Positions 1 through 14,082 of a stretch of 64,000 nt of DNA are shown one piece after another. The notes under the pieces are model-generated. The model did no database searches and was not told where the DNA came from. It worked only from the letters and a program-made list of their open reading frames with translations. The stretch is from contig CACDWF010000002.1 in NCBI GenBank assembly GCA_902556405.1, forward strand, positions 1 to 64,000, read 5' to 3'. The stretch is from an uncultured Alphaproteobacteria bacterium. GTDB taxonomy: Bacteria > Pseudomonadota > Alphaproteobacteria > Rhodobacterales > Rhodobacteraceae. Within the stretch, counting starts at the first letter, position 1; every line of letters begins with the position of its first letter. The position numbers were made by a program, and so were the translations under genes.

Positions 1-728
<728 letters not shown>

Positions 729-769
729 TTGCTCGTGAGATGCAAACTTAAATTTTATAGGGTGTAGAA

Positions 770-3700
770 ATGAACAAAGAAATAACGAATCCATTCGGCA
801 AACCACAAGCGCTCAAGTCTTTCGATGAAATACGAATTTCTATTGCTTCTCCTGAGAGGATATTGAGTTGGTCTTTCGGTGAAATAAAAAAGCCTGAAAC
901 TATAAACTATCGTACATTCAAGCCTGAAAGAGATGGTCTCTTTTGTTCAAGAATATTTGGACCAGTTAAAGACTACGAATGTCTCTGCGGTAAATATAAA
1001 AGAATGAAGTATAGAGGAGTTACATGTGAAAAGTGTGGAGTGGAAGTAACTTTACAAAAAGTGCGACGAGAAAGGATGGGCCACATCGAACTTGCATCTC
1101 CTGTAGCACATATTTGGTTTTTGAAATCACTCCCTTCAAGAATTGGGCTAATGCTTGATATGACTCTGCGGGATTTAGAGAGAATATTGTACTTTGAGCA
1201 ATATGTAGTAATAGAACCTGGTTTGACGGACTTGAAGGCAGGTCAATTGCTTTCTGAGGAAGAATATATAGACGCACAGGATCAATATGGGTTGGACGCT
1301 TTTCAAGCCGGGATTGGGGCAGAAGCAATCAGAGAAATGCTTATGGCAATTGACGTAGAGGCAGAAGCTGAAAAACTTAGAGAAGAACTCAAAGAAGCAA
1401 CTGGTGAACTCAAGCCAAAGAGGATTATAAAGAGATTGAAGCTTATCGAAAACTTTCGAGGGAGTTCTAACAAACCTGAGTGGATGATTATGACCGTAAT
1501 CCCCGTCATCCCACCCGAGCTGAGGCCTTTAGTGCCGTTGGATGGAGGAAGGTTTGCTACTTCAGATCTAAATGACCTTTACAGGAGGGTAATTAATCGA
1601 AACAACAGGCTCAAACGGTTAATGGAATTAAGGGCACCTGATATTATTATTAGAAATGAAAAAAGGATGCTTCAGGAATCAGTTGATGCGTTGTTTGATA
1701 ACGGCCGACGTGGTAGAGTAATAACTGGAGGGAATAAGAGACCCTTAAAATCGCTCTCAGATATGCTCAAAGGAAAGCAAGGGCGCTTTAGGCAGAATCT
1801 GTTAGGAAAGCGAGTTGACTTTTCTGGCCGTTCGGTAATTGTGACAGGACCTGGCTTAAAACTGCATCAGTGTGGTCTTCCAAAAAAGATGGCTCTCGAA
1901 CTATTTAAGCCATTCATTTATTCAAAATTAGAAGCTCGTGGCCTTTCCTCCACAGTAAAGCAAGCAAAAAAAATGGTAGAAAAAGAAAGACCGGAGGTTT
2001 GGGATATTTTGGAGGAGGTTATTAGAGAGCATCCAGTGTTATTGAATCGCGCGCCTACACTTCATAGGCTTGGAATACAAGCGTTTGAACCGGTCTTGAT
2101 TGAAGGAAAAGCGATTAACCTACATCCTCTGGTATGCTCTGCGTTTAATGCTGACTTTGATGGTGACCAGATGGCCGTTCATGTGCCTTTGAGTTTAGAG
2201 GCACAATTGGAGGCTCGTGTTTTAATGATGTCGACAAATAATGTCCTATCTCCAGCTAACGGCAAGCCAATTATAGTACCTTCTCAAGATATGGTTTTAG
2301 GATTATATTACATTTCTCTGATGAGAGAAGGTCAGATGGGTGAAGGAATGATATTTTCGTCTGTTGATGAAGTTGAGCATGCTCTTGAAGCTGGGGCGGT
2401 CAATATGCATTCAAGGATTACTGCGAAAGTTGAGCAAATAGATAGTGAAGGAGCGACTTTTTTTAAGAGGTTTGAGACCACTCCAGGTAGGCTGAGGCTA
2501 GGTGCACTACTGCCCAAGAATCATAAAGCTCCATTTGAGATCGTAAACCGACTGCTAAGGAAGAAAGAAGTTGGTGAAGTTATCGATACTGTGTATAGGC
2601 ACTGTGGTCAAAAAGAATCCGTTATATTCTGTGACCAAATAATGCAACTTGGTTTCCATGAGGCGTTCAAGGCTGGGATATCTTTTGGTAAAGATGACAT
2701 GGTTATTCCTGATACAAAGTGGAAATATGTAAACGAAACAAGAGATCAAGTGAAAGATTTTGAAAGACAGTATATGGACGGGCTCATAACACAGGGAGAA
2801 AAATATAATAAGGTGGTGGATGCATGGTCAAAATGCTCAGATTTGGTCGCAGAGGCAATGATGGATGATATTTCATCTACTAAGAAAGATGATGAAGGTT
2901 CAGAGTTAGAGCCTAACTCGGTTTACATGATGGCGCACTCAGGTGCTAGAGGCTCACCTGCACAAATGAAGCAACTTGGTGGAATGCGTGGTCTTATGGC
3001 AAAGCCATCAGGAGCTATTATTGAGACACCAATAATAGCAAACTTTAAAGAAGGCTTGTCAGTTTTAGAGTATTTTAATTCAACACATGGAGCGAGAAAG
3101 GGCCTCGCTGATACTGCTTTGAAAACAGCAAATTCAGGGTATTTGACGCGACGTTTAGTTGATGTTGCTCAAGACTGTATTGTTAGAATTAATGATTGTG
3201 GGACTGAAAAATCAATCAAATGTGAGGCGGCTGTTAGTGATGGAGAAGTAGTGGCAACTTTATCAGAGCGCATTTTAGGAAGAGTGGCAGCTGAGGATAT
3301 AAAAAATCCTTCGGATGAGACTATTATATGCAGTAGAGGTATGATGATAGACGAGCGATTAGCTGACTTTATTGAAAAAGCAGAAATAGCAACAGTGCAA
3401 ATACGCTCACCCCTGACTTGTGAAGCTGAAGACGGAATATGTGCTACCTGCTATGGAAGAGATTTGGCTAGAGGAACTCCGGTTAATCCAGGTGAGGCCG
3501 TGGGGATTATAGCTGCGCAATCGATCGGGGAACCCGGAACGCAGCTCACTATGAGAACCTTCCATATAGGAGGCATTGCTCAAGGTGGGTCACAGTCTTT
3601 TGTGCAGTCTAATCATAGTGGGGTAGTAGAGTTTAGAAATGCCAATATTCTATCTAACGGACAAGGTGAGGAAATCGTTACCAGCCGTAGCATGGAGGTT

Positions 3701-4966
3701 ATAATAAATAATGATAAGGGTGTCGCGCTAAGCTCACACAAGCTTTCATATGGGACTAAACTATATGTCAAAGAAAAACAAAAAATTTCTGCAGGTGAAA
3801 AGTTATTTGAATGGGACCCTTACACGCTTCCAATAATTGCTGAGATAGGCGGAATAGTTAAGTTTGCTGATTTGATACCAGGGGTGTCCGTAAGGGAAGA
3901 TGTAGATGATGCCACAGGAATATCACAAAAAATAGTCTCAGACTGGCGATCGTCCGCTAAAGGTAGTTCACTACAGCCTGAGATTATAATTGTCGATAAA
4001 GATTCTGGTAAGCCTGTTAAACTTGAAAATGGCAATCCTGCAGTCCATCCTATGTCAGTTGATGCAATAATGTCAGTTGAAGATGGAAGTGAAATCCAGC
4101 CAGGAGATGTTTTAGCAAGAATTCCCCGAGAGGGAGCAAAGACAAAGGATATTACTGGTGGTTTGCCTAGAGTTGCCGAGTTGTTTGAAGCTCGAAGACC
4201 CAAGGACCATGCTATAATAGCCGAGGAAGATGGGTATGTGCGGTTTGGAAAAGATTATAAGCATAAAAGAATTATAGCTGTTATTCCTGATGGGAAAGAG
4301 GATGAGGCAGTTGAATACACAGTCCCGAAGGGGAAACACATACCAGTTCAAGAGGGAGATTTTATAAGAAAAGGGGAGTATATTATGGATGGTAACCCTG
4401 CCCCTCACGATATTCTTTCAATAATGGGAGTAGAGGCTCTGGCCGAGTATATGATTAACGAAGTTCAAGCAGTTTACAGACTTCAAGGCGTAAAGATAAA
4501 CGATAAGCATATCGAGGTTATTGTTAGGCAAATGCTTCAGAAATGGGAGATAACAGATAGTGGAGGCACTATATTGCTAAAAGGGGAACAAGTAGATAAG
4601 GCCGAGTTTTTAGAAGAAAACGAAAAAGCTTTGCAGGAGGGTTTGGAACCGGCCAAGGGCGGACCAGTGCTATTAGGCATTACTAAAGCAAGTTTGCAGA
4701 CAAGAAGCTTTATTTCTGCTGCCTCGTTCCAAGAAACAACTAGAGTGTTAACAGAAGCTTCAACCCAGGGTAAAAAAGACAAGCTTATTGGTCTTAAAGA
4801 GAATGTTATAGTTGGGAGACTGATTCCTGCGGGAACTGGAGGTTCAGCTAGAGAAATTAGAAAGGTTGCTGCCATGCGTGATTTGCAAATATTGAATGAG
4901 CGCTCTCAGGCTGAAGATGTTGAAAAAGAGGTCGAAAATACGGGCGAGGGCACAGAAAATACTTAA
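770..4966 (+). CDS. rpoC: RNA polymerase beta-prime subunit
   Basis: Beta-prime subunit of RNA polymerase, which carries the catalytic magnesium. At 1,398 residues it has the normal length for an alphaproteobacterium. The first zinc site uses Cys71, Cys73, Cys86 and Cys89. The catalytic NADFDGD motif is at about residues 460-466, and the second zinc site includes Cys884, Cys891 and Cys894. It ends in an acidic tail ([16 protein letters not shown]). It lies 41 bases after rpoB and is cotranscribed with it. About 200 bases follow before rpsL, and they hold a promoter. Confidence 0.99.
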   Translation: MNKEITNPFGKPQALKSFDEIRISIASPERILSWSFGEIKKPETINYRTFKPERDGLFCSRIFGPVKDYECLCGKYKRMKYRGVTCEKCGVEVTLQKVRRERMGHIELASPVAHIWFLKSLPSRIGLMLDMTLRDLERILYFEQYVVIEPGLTDLKAGQLLSEEEYIDAQDQYGLDAFQAGIGAEAIREMLMAIDVEAEAEKLREELKEATGELKPKRIIKRLKLIENFRGSSNKPEWMIMTVIPVIPPELRPLVPLDGGRFATSDLNDLYRRVINRNNRLKRLMELRAPDIIIRNEKRMLQESVDALFDNGRRGRVITGGNKRPLKSLSDMLKGKQGRFRQNLLGKRVDFSGRSVIVTGPGLKLHQCGLPKKMALELFKPFIYSKLEARGLSSTVKQAKKMVEKERPEVWDILEEVIREHPVLLNRAPTLHRLGIQAFEPVLIEGKAINLHPLVCSAFNADFDGDQMAVHVPLSLEAQLEARVLMMSTNNVLSPANGKPIIVPSQDMVLGLYYISLMREGQMGEGMIFSSVDEVEHALEAGAVNMHSRITAKVEQIDSEGATFFKRFETTPGRLRLGALLPKNHKAPFEIVNRLLRKKEVGEVIDTVYRHCGQKESVIFCDQIMQLGFHEAFKAGISFGKDDMVIPDTKWKYVNETRDQVKDFERQYMDGLITQGEKYNKVVDAWSKCSDLVAEAMMDDISSTKKDDEGSELEPNSVYMMAHSGARGSPAQMKQLGGMRGLMAKPSGAIIETPIIANFKEGLSVLEYFNSTHGARKGLADTALKTANSGYLTRRLVDVAQDCIVRINDCGTEKSIKCEAAVSDGEVVATLSERILGRVAAEDIKNPSDETIICSRGMMIDERLADFIEKAEIATVQIRSPLTCEAEDGICATCYGRDLARGTPVNPGEAVGIIAAQSIGEPGTQLTMRTFHIGGIAQGGSQSFVQSNHSGVVEFRNANILSNGQGEEIVTSRSMEVIINNDKGVALSSHKLSYGTKLYVKEKQKISAGEKLFEWDPYTLPIIAEIGGIVKFADLIPGVSVREDVDDATGISQKIVSDWRSSAKGSSLQPEIIIVDKDSGKPVKLENGNPAVHPMSVDAIMSVEDGSEIQPGDVLARIPREGAKTKDITGGLPRVAELFEARRPKDHAIIAEEDGYVRFGKDYKHKRIIAVIPDGKEDEAVEYTVPKGKHIPVQEGDFIRKGEYIMDGNPAPHDILSIMGVEALAEYMINEVQAVYRLQGVKINDKHIEVIVRQMLQKWEITDSGGTILLKGEQVDKAEFLEENEKALQEGLEPAKGGPVLLGITKASLQTRSFISAASFQETTRVLTEASTQGKKDKLIGLKENVIVGRLIPAGTGGSAREIRKVAAMRDLQILNERSQAEDVEKEVENTGEGTENT

Positions 4967-5014
4967 ATTGAAAGATATAAAAGTCACACATTTTAAGTTA
5001 AGTAGTATTTGGTG

Positions 5015-5043
5015 TTGACAGGTATGAATTAAGTTTATAAATT
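5015..5043 (+). promoter_or_regulatory. Sigma70-type promoter of the str operon
   Basis: The gap between rpoC and rpsL contains a perfect TTGACA at 5015-5020. Seventeen bases later is TAAATT (5038-5043), with an overlapping TATAAA at 15 bases spacing. It fits a housekeeping promoter that starts the rpsL-rpsG-fusA-tuf and following ribosomal transcript about 130 bases before the rpsL start. The -10 assignment is inferred; no transcription data exist here. Confidence 0.6.
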
Positions 5044-5172
5044 TTCGCAAATTCGATGAATCTGTAATTAAACATTCAAAAAATTTAAAAGGCATGATTA
5101 CCAGTAAGTTAATCCTCTGCATTGTGCACAAAGGTCTTGTTTGATCTATTTTAAGGAAGGTTAAGGGCGAAA

Positions 5173-5544
5173 ATGCCTACTATACAACAGTTGATAAGAA
5201 AACCAAGGAAGCCTAGGACATATAGGCAGAAGTCTATGCATCTGCAGGCTTGCCCCCAAAAAAGAGGAGTGTGTACTAGGGTTTATACAACGACACCAAA
5301 AAAACCAAACTCTGCAATGCGTAAAGTCGCGAAGGTTAGGTTGACGAATGGCTATGAGGTAATCTCTTATATTCCCGGAGAGGCACATAATCTTCAAGAG
5401 CACTCCGTTGTACTAATTAGAGGGGGAAGAGTTAAAGATCTTCCAGGGGTACGCTATCATGTTCTCAGAGGAGTACTAGACACCCAAGGAGTTAAAGACA
5501 GAAAACAGCGCAGGTCGAAGTATGGCGCAAAGAAACCAAAATAA
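5173..5544 (+). CDS. rpsL: 30S ribosomal protein S12
   Basis: S12 of the 30S decoding centre, first gene of the str operon. It has 123 residues, the usual bacterial length. The [10 protein letters not shown] loop carries Lys43, and the GGRVKDLPG loop carries Lys88. These are the positions whose change gives streptomycin resistance, so the sequence is the ordinary sensitive form. rpsG starts 13 bases after its stop. Confidence 0.99.
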   Translation: MPTIQQLIRKPRKPRTYRQKSMHLQACPQKRGVCTRVYTTTPKKPNSAMRKVAKVRLTNGYEVISYIPGEAHNLQEHSVVLIRGGRVKDLPGVRYHVLRGVLDTQGVKDRKQRRSKYGAKKPK

Positions 5545-5548
5545 GTGA

Positions 5549-6028
<480 letters not shown>

Positions 6029-6043
6029 TAGAAGAGAAAAAAT

Positions 6044-8161
6044 ATGTCTAGAGAATACACCTTAAATCTTTACAGAAACTTCGGCATTATGGCTCATATA
6101 GATGCAGGGAAAACGACGTGTACAGAAAGGATACTTTATTACACAGGAAAGTCCCATAAGATTGGAGAAGTGCATGACGGAGCTGCAACGATGGATTGGA
6201 TGGAGCAGGAACAAGAGAGAGGAATAACAATTACTTCAGCTGCGACCACTACGTTTTGGGAGAGAACCGAAGATGGAGAGAACGCGCAGTCGCCTAAGCA
6301 TCGATTTAACATAATTGACACGCCTGGACACGTCGATTTTACAATTGAAGTAGAAAGATCGCTAGCCGTATTAGACGGAGCTGTTTGTGTATTGGACGCT
6401 AATGCTGGTGTAGAGCCTCAGACAGAAACCGTGTGGAGACAAGCCGATAGATATAAAGTCCCTCGAATTGTATTCGTTAACAAGATGGATAAAATTGGAG
6501 CTGACTATTTTCAATGCGTAAAAATGATAAAAGAACGTACTGGAGCAACACCATGTCCAATACAGCTGCCTATTGGTTCAGAGTCTAACCTTGAAGGAAT
6601 TGTCGACCTGATCACTATGAAGGAGTGGACTTGGGCCGGTGAAGACCTTGGAGCCAGTTGGACATGTCAAGATATTAGGCCTGATTTGCTTGAATCTGCT
6701 GAGAAGTATAGAGGAGAGATGATTGAATTCGCGGTTGAAATGGATGATGAGGCGATGGAAAAATATCTCGAAGGAGAGGAACCGGATGTACCTACTTTAA
6801 GAGATCTTTTAAGAAAGGGTACTCTTAGCATGGCGTTCGTGCCAGTGCTTTGCGGATCTGCATTCAAAAACAAGGGAGTTCAGCCTTTATTAAATGCAGT
6901 TGTTGACTATTTGCCGGGTCCATTAGACGTTCCCGCGTACATGGGATTTACGCCAGGAGACGAAAGCGAAATAAGGAATATTGAAAGATCAGCGGATGAT
7001 AGCCAACCATTTTCGGGTCTCGCCTTTAAGATAATGAATGACCCATTTGTTGGTTCTTTAACTTTTACCCGCATATATTCAGGCGTTATAAAAAAGGGAG
7101 ATAGCTTCTTAAACTCTACTAAGGGTAAAAAAGAGCGTGTTGGACGTATGATGATGATGCACTCCAACAATAGAGAAGAAATTGACGAAGCTTTCGCTGG
7201 AGATATAATTGCATTAGCAGGGCTTAAAGATACAACAACCGGCGATACCATATGCGACGCTGTTAAGCCTGTAGTTTTGGAGACTATGACTTTTCCTGAT
7301 CCAGTCATAGAGATTGCTGTAGAGCCCAAAACTAAGAATGACCAAGAAAAAATGTCAGCAGGACTGCAGAGATTGGCTGCAGAAGATCCATCTTTCAGAG
7401 TTGAAACAGACTTGGAGTCTGGGCAGACAATAATGAAGGGCATGGGTGAACTCCATCTGGATATTCTTGTTGATCGGTTGAAAAGAGAGTTTAAAGTTGA
7501 AGCCAATATTGGTGCTCCACAGGTCGCTTATCGTGAGACCGTAAGTAATGAAGCAGAAATTGACTATACTCACAAAAAGCAGTCAGGGGGAGCCGGTCAG
7601 TTCGCTCGAGTGAAGCTGATTATATCGCCTACTGAACCAGGTGAAGGATACTCCTTCGAGAGTAAAATAGTAGGAGGAGCAGTCCCTAAAGAGTATATAC
7701 CTGGTGTAGAAAAGGGAATACAATCTGTAATGGATAGTGGGCCTTTAGCGGGTTTTCCCGTTATAGACTTTAAAGTAGCATTAGTCGACGGAGCCCAACA
7801 CGACGTTGATTCCAGCGTGTTAGCGTTTGAGATTGCTTCGAGGTCTGCTATGAGAGATGGATTAAAAAAAGCTGGAGCAAAACTTCTTGAGCCAATAATG
7901 AAAGTAGAAGTCGTAACTCCTGATGAGTATACTGGAAACATTATTGGTGATTTGACTTCTCGGAGAGGAATGGTTACCGGGCAGGAAACAAGAGGAAACG
8001 CGATAGTAGTTAATGCACTAGTGCCGCTTGCAAACATGTTTGGCTATATAAATAATCTAAGGTCAATGTCGTCAGGAAGAGCGCAGTTTACAATGATTTT
8101 TGAGAAATATGAGGCTGTGCCGTCAAATATTTCTGAAGAAATACAAGCTAAATTTGCTTAA
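6044..8161 (+). CDS. fusA: Elongation factor G
   Basis: EF-G, the GTPase that drives ribosomal translocation and, with RRF, ribosome recycling. It is 705 residues, slightly longer than the usual 692 or so. The P-loop AHIDAGKTT is at about residues 17-25, followed by DTPGHVDF and NKMDK. The switch region reads [11 protein letters not shown]. Domains II to V follow, including [16 protein letters not shown] of domain IV. It is third in the str operon, and tuf starts 36 bases downstream. Confidence 0.99.
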   Translation: MSREYTLNLYRNFGIMAHIDAGKTTCTERILYYTGKSHKIGEVHDGAATMDWMEQEQERGITITSAATTTFWERTEDGENAQSPKHRFNIIDTPGHVDFTIEVERSLAVLDGAVCVLDANAGVEPQTETVWRQADRYKVPRIVFVNKMDKIGADYFQCVKMIKERTGATPCPIQLPIGSESNLEGIVDLITMKEWTWAGEDLGASWTCQDIRPDLLESAEKYRGEMIEFAVEMDDEAMEKYLEGEEPDVPTLRDLLRKGTLSMAFVPVLCGSAFKNKGVQPLLNAVVDYLPGPLDVPAYMGFTPGDESEIRNIERSADDSQPFSGLAFKIMNDPFVGSLTFTRIYSGVIKKGDSFLNSTKGKKERVGRMMMMHSNNREEIDEAFAGDIIALAGLKDTTTGDTICDAVKPVVLETMTFPDPVIEIAVEPKTKNDQEKMSAGLQRLAAEDPSFRVETDLESGQTIMKGMGELHLDILVDRLKREFKVEANIGAPQVAYRETVSNEAEIDYTHKKQSGGAGQFARVKLIISPTEPGEGYSFESKIVGGAVPKEYIPGVEKGIQSVMDSGPLAGFPVIDFKVALVDGAQHDVDSSVLAFEIASRSAMRDGLKKAGAKLLEPIMKVEVVTPDEYTGNIIGDLTSRRGMVTGQETRGNAIVVNALVPLANMFGYINNLRSMSSGRAQFTMIFEKYEAVPSNISEEIQAKFA

Positions 8162-8197
8162 AGCTATCAAAGGAATTCTAGAGAAGAGGAGAAGAAA

Positions 8198-9373
8198 ATG
8201 GCAAAAGAAAAATTCGAACGGAATAAACCGCACGTCAATGTTGGAACTATCGGACACGTTGATCATGGAAAGACCACCCTCACTGCAGCGATAACGAAGC
8301 AATTTGGTGACTTTAGAGCATATGATCAAATTGATAACGCTCCTGAGGAGAAAGCAAGAGGTATTACTATATCAACTGCTCACGTAGAGTATGAGACGGA
8401 CGCAAGGCATTACGCACATGTCGATTGCCCAGGCCACGCTGACTATGTAAAAAATATGATTACAGGAGCAGCGCAGATGGACGGCGCCATTTTAGTGGTT
8501 AACGCAGCTGATGGTCCAATGCCCCAAACGAGAGAGCATATCCTGCTAGCAAGACAGGTTGGTGTTCCTGCGCTTGTTGTCTTTTTGAATAAAGTTGACC
8601 AAGTGGATGATCCCGAATTGTTGGAGCTTGTCGAAATGGAAGTAAGAGAATTGCTCTCATCATATGAATTTCCAGGAGATGATATTCCTATTATTTCAGG
8701 CTCGGCTCTGGCTGCTTTGGAAGATAGGGATGAGGAGATTGGTGCTAAGAAGATCGCTGAACTCATGAAAGCCGTTGATGACTCTATTCCTACACCTGAT
8801 AGGCCTATTGATCAGCCATTTCTAATGCCCATTGAGGACGTCTTTTCAATTTCTGGTAGAGGAACTGTTGTTACGGGAAGAGTAGAGCGTGGAGTGATTA
8901 ACAATGGTGACGAAATAGAGATAGTTGGTATTAGAGAAACAACCAAGACAGTTTGTACCGGTGTGGAAATGTTCAGAAAATTACTTGATAGGGGTGAAGC
9001 AGGAGACAATATCGGAGCGCTACTTAGAGGTACCGAACGAGATGGTGTTGAACGCGGACAATGTCTGGTCAAACCAGGGTCCGTCACACCTCATACTAAA
9101 TTTGAAGCCGAGGCTTATATACTTACCAAAGATGAAGGAGGCAGACATACTCCTTTTTTTGGTAACTATAGACCACAATTTTATTTCCGGACTACAGACG
9201 TAACAGGAACTGTGCAGCTGCCATCAGGAACCGAAATGGTTATGCCCGGAGATAACTTAAAGTTTGAAGTTGAATTGATAGCTCCGATCGCCATGGAAGA
9301 GAAGTTGAGATTTGCCATTAGAGAAGGCGGTAGAACGGTTGGTGCCGGTGTTGTATCCAAGATAATAGAATAA
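8198..9373 (+). CDS. tuf: Elongation factor Tu
   Basis: EF-Tu delivers aminoacyl-tRNA to the ribosome. It has 391 residues with the G1 motif [10 protein letters not shown]3 DCPGHADY, and G4 NKVD in place of the commoner NKCD, a change seen in other alphaproteobacteria. It ends with the beta-barrel domains ([11 protein letters not shown]). An AGGAG Shine-Dalgarno precedes the ATG. This is the only tuf copy in the window; many proteobacteria carry a second one elsewhere. Confidence 0.99.
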   Translation: MAKEKFERNKPHVNVGTIGHVDHGKTTLTAAITKQFGDFRAYDQIDNAPEEKARGITISTAHVEYETDARHYAHVDCPGHADYVKNMITGAAQMDGAILVVNAADGPMPQTREHILLARQVGVPALVVFLNKVDQVDDPELLELVEMEVRELLSSYEFPGDDIPIISGSALAALEDRDEEIGAKKIAELMKAVDDSIPTPDRPIDQPFLMPIEDVFSISGRGTVVTGRVERGVINNGDEIEIVGIRETTKTVCTGVEMFRKLLDRGEAGDNIGALLRGTERDGVERGQCLVKPGSVTPHTKFEAEAYILTKDEGGRHTPFFGNYRPQFYFRTTDVTGTVQLPSGTEMVMPGDNLKFEVELIAPIAMEEKLRFAIREGGRTVGAGVVSKIIE

Positions 9374-9386
9374 AGAGCAAATCTAG

Positions 9387-9695
9387 ATGCAAAACCAAAG
9401 TATACGGATAAGGCTAAAGGCGTTTGACTATAGAGTACTAGATGCAAGCACGCAGGAAATTGTATCAACAGCAAAGCGTACTGGTGCTCAAGTCCGTGGT
9501 CCTATACCTTTGCCTAACAATATAGAAAAGTATACGGTTCTTAGGAGTCCACATGTCGACAAAAAAAGTAGGGAGCAATTTGAGATGCGAACCCATAAAA
9601 GACTTTTAGATATCGTAGATCCTACGCCGCAGACCGTCGATGCGCTCATGAAGCTTGACTTGGCAGCAGGTGTCGACGTAGAAATTAAACTTTGA
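9387..9695 (+). CDS. rpsJ: 30S ribosomal protein S10
   Basis: S10 (NusE), a 30S head protein that also acts with NusB in transcription antitermination. It is 102 residues, with the conserved [14 protein letters not shown] start and the [20 protein letters not shown] loop. It begins the S10 operon only 13 bases after tuf, so the str and S10 operons appear joined here without an obvious separate promoter. Confidence 0.99.
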   Translation: MQNQSIRIRLKAFDYRVLDASTQEIVSTAKRTGAQVRGPIPLPNNIEKYTVLRSPHVDKKSREQFEMRTHKRLLDIVDPTPQTVDALMKLDLAAGVDVEIKL

Positions 9696-9718
9696 AGTAA
9701 AGAAGGAGAAACAAACGT

Positions 9719-10495
9719 ATGCGTACGGGTGTTATCGCAAAAAAAATAGGAATGTCTCGTATATTCAAAGAAGATGGTAGGCAGGTACCTGTAACTGTAT
9801 TGCTGCTAGATGATCTAAAGGTTGTAGCTAGACGCACTATGGAGAAAGATGGTTATACAGCAGTCCAATTAGGGTCAGGATTAGCCAAAGCAAAAAACGT
9901 TAGTAAGCCGATGAGAAACTATTTTGCAGTCTCAAACGTTGAGGTGAAGAGAGTTTTGAAAGAGTTTAGAGTATCAAGTGAAAACCTTATAGAAGTGGGT
10001 TCACAAATAACTGCTAACCATTATGTTGAGGGTCAGTTTGTTGATGTATCTGGCGTGTCCATCGGTAAAGGGTTTGCTGGTGCTATGAAAAGACATAATT
10101 TTGGAGGCTTAAGAGCAAGTCATGGTGTTTCTATTTCGCATAGGTCTCATGGTTCAACGGGCCAATGTCAAGATCCTGGAAGGGTATTCAAGGGAAAGAA
10201 AATGGCAGGTCATATGGGCTCAAGGAATGTTACAACACAGAATTTAGAGGTTGTGAGCACTAATGAGGAAACTGGAGTAATATTGGTTCGAGGTGCTGTC
10301 CCTGGTGCAAAAGGGGGATGGGTAACTATTTCCGATGCTGTGAAGAAACCAGCCAATCAGGATGCGCCTTTACCTGCGGCCTTGAATGGCAAAATTAAAG
10401 AGGATGAAAAAAAAGAGTTGGAAAAAGGAGCCACAATTAACGCCTCAGAAAAAGAAAGTTCCGAGGCTGGGAAGGTGAAAGACGATGAAAGCTGA
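9719..10495 (+). CDS. rplC: 50S ribosomal protein L3
   Basis: L3, an early 50S assembly protein near the peptidyl transferase centre. The core is typical, with [20 protein letters not shown] carrying the glutamine methylated by PrmB in relatives. At 258 residues it is longer than the roughly 210 of E. coli. The extra ~45 C-terminal residues are lysine- and glutamate-rich and look disordered. Extended L3 tails are known in alphaproteobacteria. The end overlaps the rplD start by 11 bases, suggesting translational coupling. Confidence 0.98.
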   Translation: MRTGVIAKKIGMSRIFKEDGRQVPVTVLLLDDLKVVARRTMEKDGYTAVQLGSGLAKAKNVSKPMRNYFAVSNVEVKRVLKEFRVSSENLIEVGSQITANHYVEGQFVDVSGVSIGKGFAGAMKRHNFGGLRASHGVSISHRSHGSTGQCQDPGRVFKGKKMAGHMGSRNVTTQNLEVVSTNEETGVILVRGAVPGAKGGWVTISDAVKKPANQDAPLPAALNGKIKEDEKKELEKGATINASEKESSEAGKVKDDES

Positions 10496-11105
10496 GTTGC
10501 TAAACGTTAGTACCGGAAAGGTAAAGGCTTTTAATTTAGTCGATGGTATTTTTTCACTGGAGCCCAGACAGGATATCCTCAGTAGGGTGGTGAGATGGCA
10601 ATTAGCGCGTAGACAACAGGGGAGTCACTCTGTAAAGACAAGGTCAGAGGGTAGTTATTCAAAGTCAAAAATATACAGGCAAAAGGGAACTGGTGGAGCG
10701 AGGCATGGTGACAGGAATGCTCCAATTTTTAGAAAAGGAGGGGTGTATAAAGGACCGACGCCCAGAAGTCATAGCCATGATCTAAATAAGAAATTTAGAA
10801 AGTTAGGAATAAAGCATGCCTTATCAAGTAAGATTTCAACAGGAAAATTGGTTTTTGTAGACGAACTTAATTCAAAGTTCGAAAAAACAAAGGATCTAGT
10901 CAAGGTTCTAGATAAGTATGGCTGGAAGAGCGTATTGATTATAGACGGTCAAGAAAGCGCAAAGGATTTAGCAAGATTTACAAAGAGACTATCCACTCGA
11001 GATGTTTTGAGCGTACGCGGAATAAATGTTTACGATATTTTAAGGAAAGATCATTTGTTGATAACTTCTGCAGCACTAAAGGAATTAGAGGAGAAGCTTC
11101 AATGA
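10485..11105 (+). CDS. rplD: 50S ribosomal protein L4
   Basis: L4, a 23S-binding protein whose loop lines the exit tunnel. It has 206 residues, with the tunnel-loop sequence [18 protein letters not shown] and [19 protein letters not shown]. It overlaps rplC by 11 bases and rplW by 4 (ATGA). In E. coli L4 autoregulates this operon. No matching leader was looked for in detail because the operon has no distinct leader here. Confidence 0.98.
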   Translation: MKAELLNVSTGKVKAFNLVDGIFSLEPRQDILSRVVRWQLARRQQGSHSVKTRSEGSYSKSKIYRQKGTGGARHGDRNAPIFRKGGVYKGPTPRSHSHDLNKKFRKLGIKHALSSKISTGKLVFVDELNSKFEKTKDLVKVLDKYGWKSVLIIDGQESAKDLARFTKRLSTRDVLSVRGINVYDILRKDHLLITSAALKELEEKLQ

Positions 11106-11389
11106 AAAGTAGCTATGAGATAATTCGTCGACCTATAATCACTGAAAAAGCGACCTTGGCTTCTGAAGTAGGTGGCGTGGTATTTGAGGTTGCTATCAAA
11201 TCAACTAAAGCTGAGATCAAGGAGGCTGTGGAGAACCTTTTTAAGGTCAAGGTCAAGGCTGTCAATACAAGTATATCAAAAGGCAAGAGAAAGCGTTTCC
11301 GTGGTCAGCTGGGAAAGCAGAGAGATGTTAAACGAGCTTATGTGATGCTTGAAGATGGTAACACAATTGATGTTACTTCTGGTCTGTAA
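11102..11389 (+). CDS. rplW: 50S ribosomal protein L23
   Basis: L23, at the polypeptide exit, is the docking site for trigger factor and SRP. It is 95 residues with [15 protein letters not shown] at the start and [22 protein letters not shown] in the extended loop. It starts inside the rplD stop (ATGA overlap). Confidence 0.98.
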   Translation: MKSSYEIIRRPIITEKATLASEVGGVVFEVAIKSTKAEIKEAVENLFKVKVKAVNTSISKGKRKRFRGQLGKQRDVKRAYVMLEDGNTIDVTSGL

Positions 11390-11410
11390 GTAGGTATCGA
11401 GGAAACAAAA

Positions 11411-12253
11411 ATGGCTCTCAAAAATTATAAACCAACATCACCAGGACAAAGAGGTCTTGTGTTAGTTGATAAGTCAGGCTTATGGAAGGGAAGACCCGAA
11501 AAAACACTCACTAAAGGATTAACAAAGAAGGGTGGGCGTAATAATTTAGGGAGAATTACTGTAAGACATCAGGGTGGCGGTGCTAAGAGATTGTATAGGG
11601 AAATAGACTTTAAGAGATCAAAAACTGGGATCAGTGCTACAGTGGAAAGGATTGAATATGACCCAAATAGATCTGCTTTCATTGCACTAATTGTTTATGA
11701 GGATAAAGAAAAGTCATACATATTAGCTCCCCAGAGGCTTAAGGCCGGTGATATTGTAATTTCTGCTGACAAGGCCGATGTAAAGCCCGGTAATGCTATG
11801 CCGTTTTCAAGTATGCCCGTAGGTACGATAGTACACAATATAGAATTTAAGCAAGGAAAAGGTGGACAAATTGCAAGATCTGCTGGGACTTATGCCCAGT
11901 TTATCGGCAGAGATGGAGGATACGCTCAATTACGATTGTCCTCAGGAGAAGTAAGGGTTGTGAGGCAAGAATGTATAGCCACTGTTGGAGCTGTTTCAAA
12001 CCCAGATAACTCTAATCAAAACCTTGGGAAAGCTGGAAGGTCAAGATATCTGGGAAGAAGGCCAACGGTTAGGGGCGTTGTAATGAATCCAATTGATCAC
12101 CCTCATGGTGGAGGAGAGGGTAGAACGTCAGGAGGCAGACACCCAGTTACACCTTGGGGAAAGCCTACCAAGGGAGCTAAGACTAGATCAAATAAAGATA
12201 CTGACAAATATATTATACGGTCAAGACACTTAAAGAAGAAAGGAAGAAGATAA
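11411..12253 (+). CDS. rplB: 50S ribosomal protein L2
   Basis: L2, one of the most conserved 50S proteins, is needed for subunit association and peptidyl transfer. It has 280 residues. The conserved [19 protein letters not shown] segment includes the histidine implicated in activity. It ends in a basic tail ([11 protein letters not shown]). rpsS starts just one base after its stop. Confidence 0.99.
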   Translation: MALKNYKPTSPGQRGLVLVDKSGLWKGRPEKTLTKGLTKKGGRNNLGRITVRHQGGGAKRLYREIDFKRSKTGISATVERIEYDPNRSAFIALIVYEDKEKSYILAPQRLKAGDIVISADKADVKPGNAMPFSSMPVGTIVHNIEFKQGKGGQIARSAGTYAQFIGRDGGYAQLRLSSGEVRVVRQECIATVGAVSNPDNSNQNLGKAGRSRYLGRRPTVRGVVMNPIDHPHGGGEGRTSGGRHPVTPWGKPTKGAKTRSNKDTDKYIIRSRHLKKKGRR

Positions 12254-12254
12254 T

Positions 12255-12533
12255 ATGGCTAGATCTGCTTGGAAAGGACCATTTGTTGATTCCCATCTTC
12301 TAAAAAAAGCGGAGATTGTTAGGGAGAAAGGCAGCAAAGAAGTGATAAAGACATGGTCTCGTCGATCAACTATATTGCCACAATTTGTTGGATTAACATT
12401 TGGTGTTTACAACGGACGTAAGCATATACCGGTTATGGTTTCGGAAGAGATGATAGGACAAAAGTTGGGCGAATATAGTCCAACTCGAACTTATTATGGT
12501 CATGCAGCTGACAAAAAAGCTAAAAGGAAATAG
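12255..12533 (+). CDS. rpsS: 30S ribosomal protein S19
   Basis: S19, a 30S head protein partnered with S13. It has 92 residues and a typical start, [20 protein letters not shown]. The [20 protein letters not shown] core is intact. It directly follows rplB in the S10 operon. Confidence 0.99.
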   Translation: MARSAWKGPFVDSHLLKKAEIVREKGSKEVIKTWSRRSTILPQFVGLTFGVYNGRKHIPVMVSEEMIGQKLGEYSPTRTYYGHAADKKAKRK

Positions 12534-12538
12534 AAACG

Positions 12539-12919
12539 ATGTCTAAAGAAAAAAATGCTCGAAGAGTTGCAGATAACGAAGCTATGGCTAAACTTAGAAT
12601 GATTAAGACTAGTCCTCAAAAACTTAACTTAGTTGCACAACTTATAAGAAATAAGCCTGTTGCAAAAGCGCTATCTGACCTTAGGTTTTCAAAGAAGCGC
12701 GTAGCAAAAGAGGTGTCCAGTTGCTTACAAAGTGCTATCGCAAATGCAGAAAATAATCATGGGCTTGATGTAGACGAGCTGGTCGTTCATAGCGCGTATG
12801 TAGGAAAGAACATGGTGCTTAAAAGAGGACGGCCTCGTGCCAGAGGTCGTTATGGACGAATACTAAAGCCTTTCAGCCAAATAACAATTGTAGTTAGAGA
12901 GAATAGAGAAGAGGAATAA
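12539..12919 (+). CDS. rplV: 50S ribosomal protein L22
   Basis: L22, whose beta-hairpin reaches into the exit tunnel. The core matches the family ([19 protein letters not shown], and [17 protein letters not shown] in the hairpin). It is 126 residues, with about 15 extra N-terminal residues relative to E. coli. Confidence 0.98.
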   Translation: MSKEKNARRVADNEAMAKLRMIKTSPQKLNLVAQLIRNKPVAKALSDLRFSKKRVAKEVSSCLQSAIANAENNHGLDVDELVVHSAYVGKNMVLKRGRPRARGRYGRILKPFSQITIVVRENREEE

Positions 12920-12923
12920 ACCC

Positions 12924-13649
12924 ATGGGACAAAAAATAAATCCTATTGGATTAAGACTTCAAGTGAATAGAACTTGGGAAAGTGTATGGTTTGCTGGACG
13001 AAGGGAGTTTGGGGAGCTGTTGCACCAAGACTTGCAGATTCGTAAATATGTTAAGGTGAACTGTAGCCAAGCGGGTATTAGTAGAGTGGTTATAGAGAGA
13101 CCACATAAAAAGTGTCGAGTTACAATTCATGCAGCTAGACCTGGGGTTATTATAGGAAAAAAAGGTTCAGATATTGAAACCTTGAGAAATTCTCTTTCAA
13201 AATTGACTGGTAGTGAGTTGCTTCTCAATGTTTTAGAAGTGAGAAAGCCAGAAACGGATGCAGCTCTAGTGGCTGAAAGTATTGCTCAGCAATTAGAAAG
13301 AAGAGTATCTTTCAGACGGGCCATGAAGAGAGCGGTTCAAAATGCTATGCGTATGGGGGCTTTGGGCATTAGAGTAGATATTTCAGGGCGTCTAGGAGGT
13401 GCAGAGATTGCAAGAACTGAGTGGTATTCGGAAGGTAGGGTACCACGACATACACTCCGTGCCGACATAGATTATTGTGTGGCTGAGAGTAGCACAGCTT
13501 ATGGGATAATAGGCGTAAAAGTATGGATTTTCAAAGGTGATATCATGGAGCATGATCCGTCTGCAAGAGATAGAAAATTAACTGAGCTGAAAGAGAGCGG
13601 ATCTAGGACGCAAAAAAGCGGGAATATACCTCAGGAAAGAGCAAATTAA
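12924..13649 (+). CDS. rpsC: 30S ribosomal protein S3
   Basis: S3, at the mRNA entry site, contributes to helicase activity. It is 241 residues. The KH domain GxxG loop reads [12 protein letters not shown], and the C-terminal domain has [20 protein letters not shown]. The start [12 protein letters not shown] is standard. Confidence 0.99.
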   Translation: MGQKINPIGLRLQVNRTWESVWFAGRREFGELLHQDLQIRKYVKVNCSQAGISRVVIERPHKKCRVTIHAARPGVIIGKKGSDIETLRNSLSKLTGSELLLNVLEVRKPETDAALVAESIAQQLERRVSFRRAMKRAVQNAMRMGALGIRVDISGRLGGAEIARTEWYSEGRVPRHTLRADIDYCVAESSTAYGIIGVKVWIFKGDIMEHDPSARDRKLTELKESGSRTQKSGNIPQERAN

Positions 13650-13651
13650 AG

Positions 13652-14065
13652 ATGTTACAACCAAAAAAAACTAAGTTTCGGAAGCAGCATAAGGGTCGTA
13701 TTCATGGCTTGGCAAAGGGTGGTTACACTGTTAATTTTGGTAACTATGCATTGAAAGCTACCGAACCAGAAAGAATTACCGCAAGGCAAATCGAGGCTGC
13801 CAGAAGGGCTCTTACCCGGCATATGAAGCGGCAAGGAAGGGTTTGGATAAGAATATTCCCCGACGTGCCTGTTACAGCAAAACCTATAGAGGTAAGAATG
13901 GGTAAGGGAAAAGGATCCGTCGATCGTTGGGTCGCAAAGGTTAAGCCAGGCAGAATTATGTTTGAGGTTGATGGGGTCTCTGAATTAATAGCAAAGGAAG
14001 GGCTACGATTGGCCGCAATGAAGCTTCCTGTAAAGTGTCGTTTTGTTAGTAGGCAGGACTGGTAG
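13652..14065 (+). CDS. rplP: 50S ribosomal protein L16
   Basis: L16, which helps position tRNA at the A site. It is 137 residues, with [16 protein letters not shown] at the start and [19 protein letters not shown], a family signature. It starts two bases after rpsC. Confidence 0.99.
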   Translation: MLQPKKTKFRKQHKGRIHGLAKGGYTVNFGNYALKATEPERITARQIEAARRALTRHMKRQGRVWIRIFPDVPVTAKPIEVRMGKGKGSVDRWVAKVKPGRIMFEVDGVSELIAKEGLRLAAMKLPVKCRFVSRQDW

Positions 14066-14082
14066 CATTTTGAAGAGGTAAG

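Noticed and set aside
6907-7506. 199-codon minus frame inside fusA
   Set aside because: Antisense shadow of EF-G with no family motifs; fusA accounts for the whole region.
9719-10495. Acidic/basic C-terminal extension of L3 as a novel fusion
   Set aside because: Extended, disordered L3 tails are known in alphaproteobacteria and no domain is visible in it.
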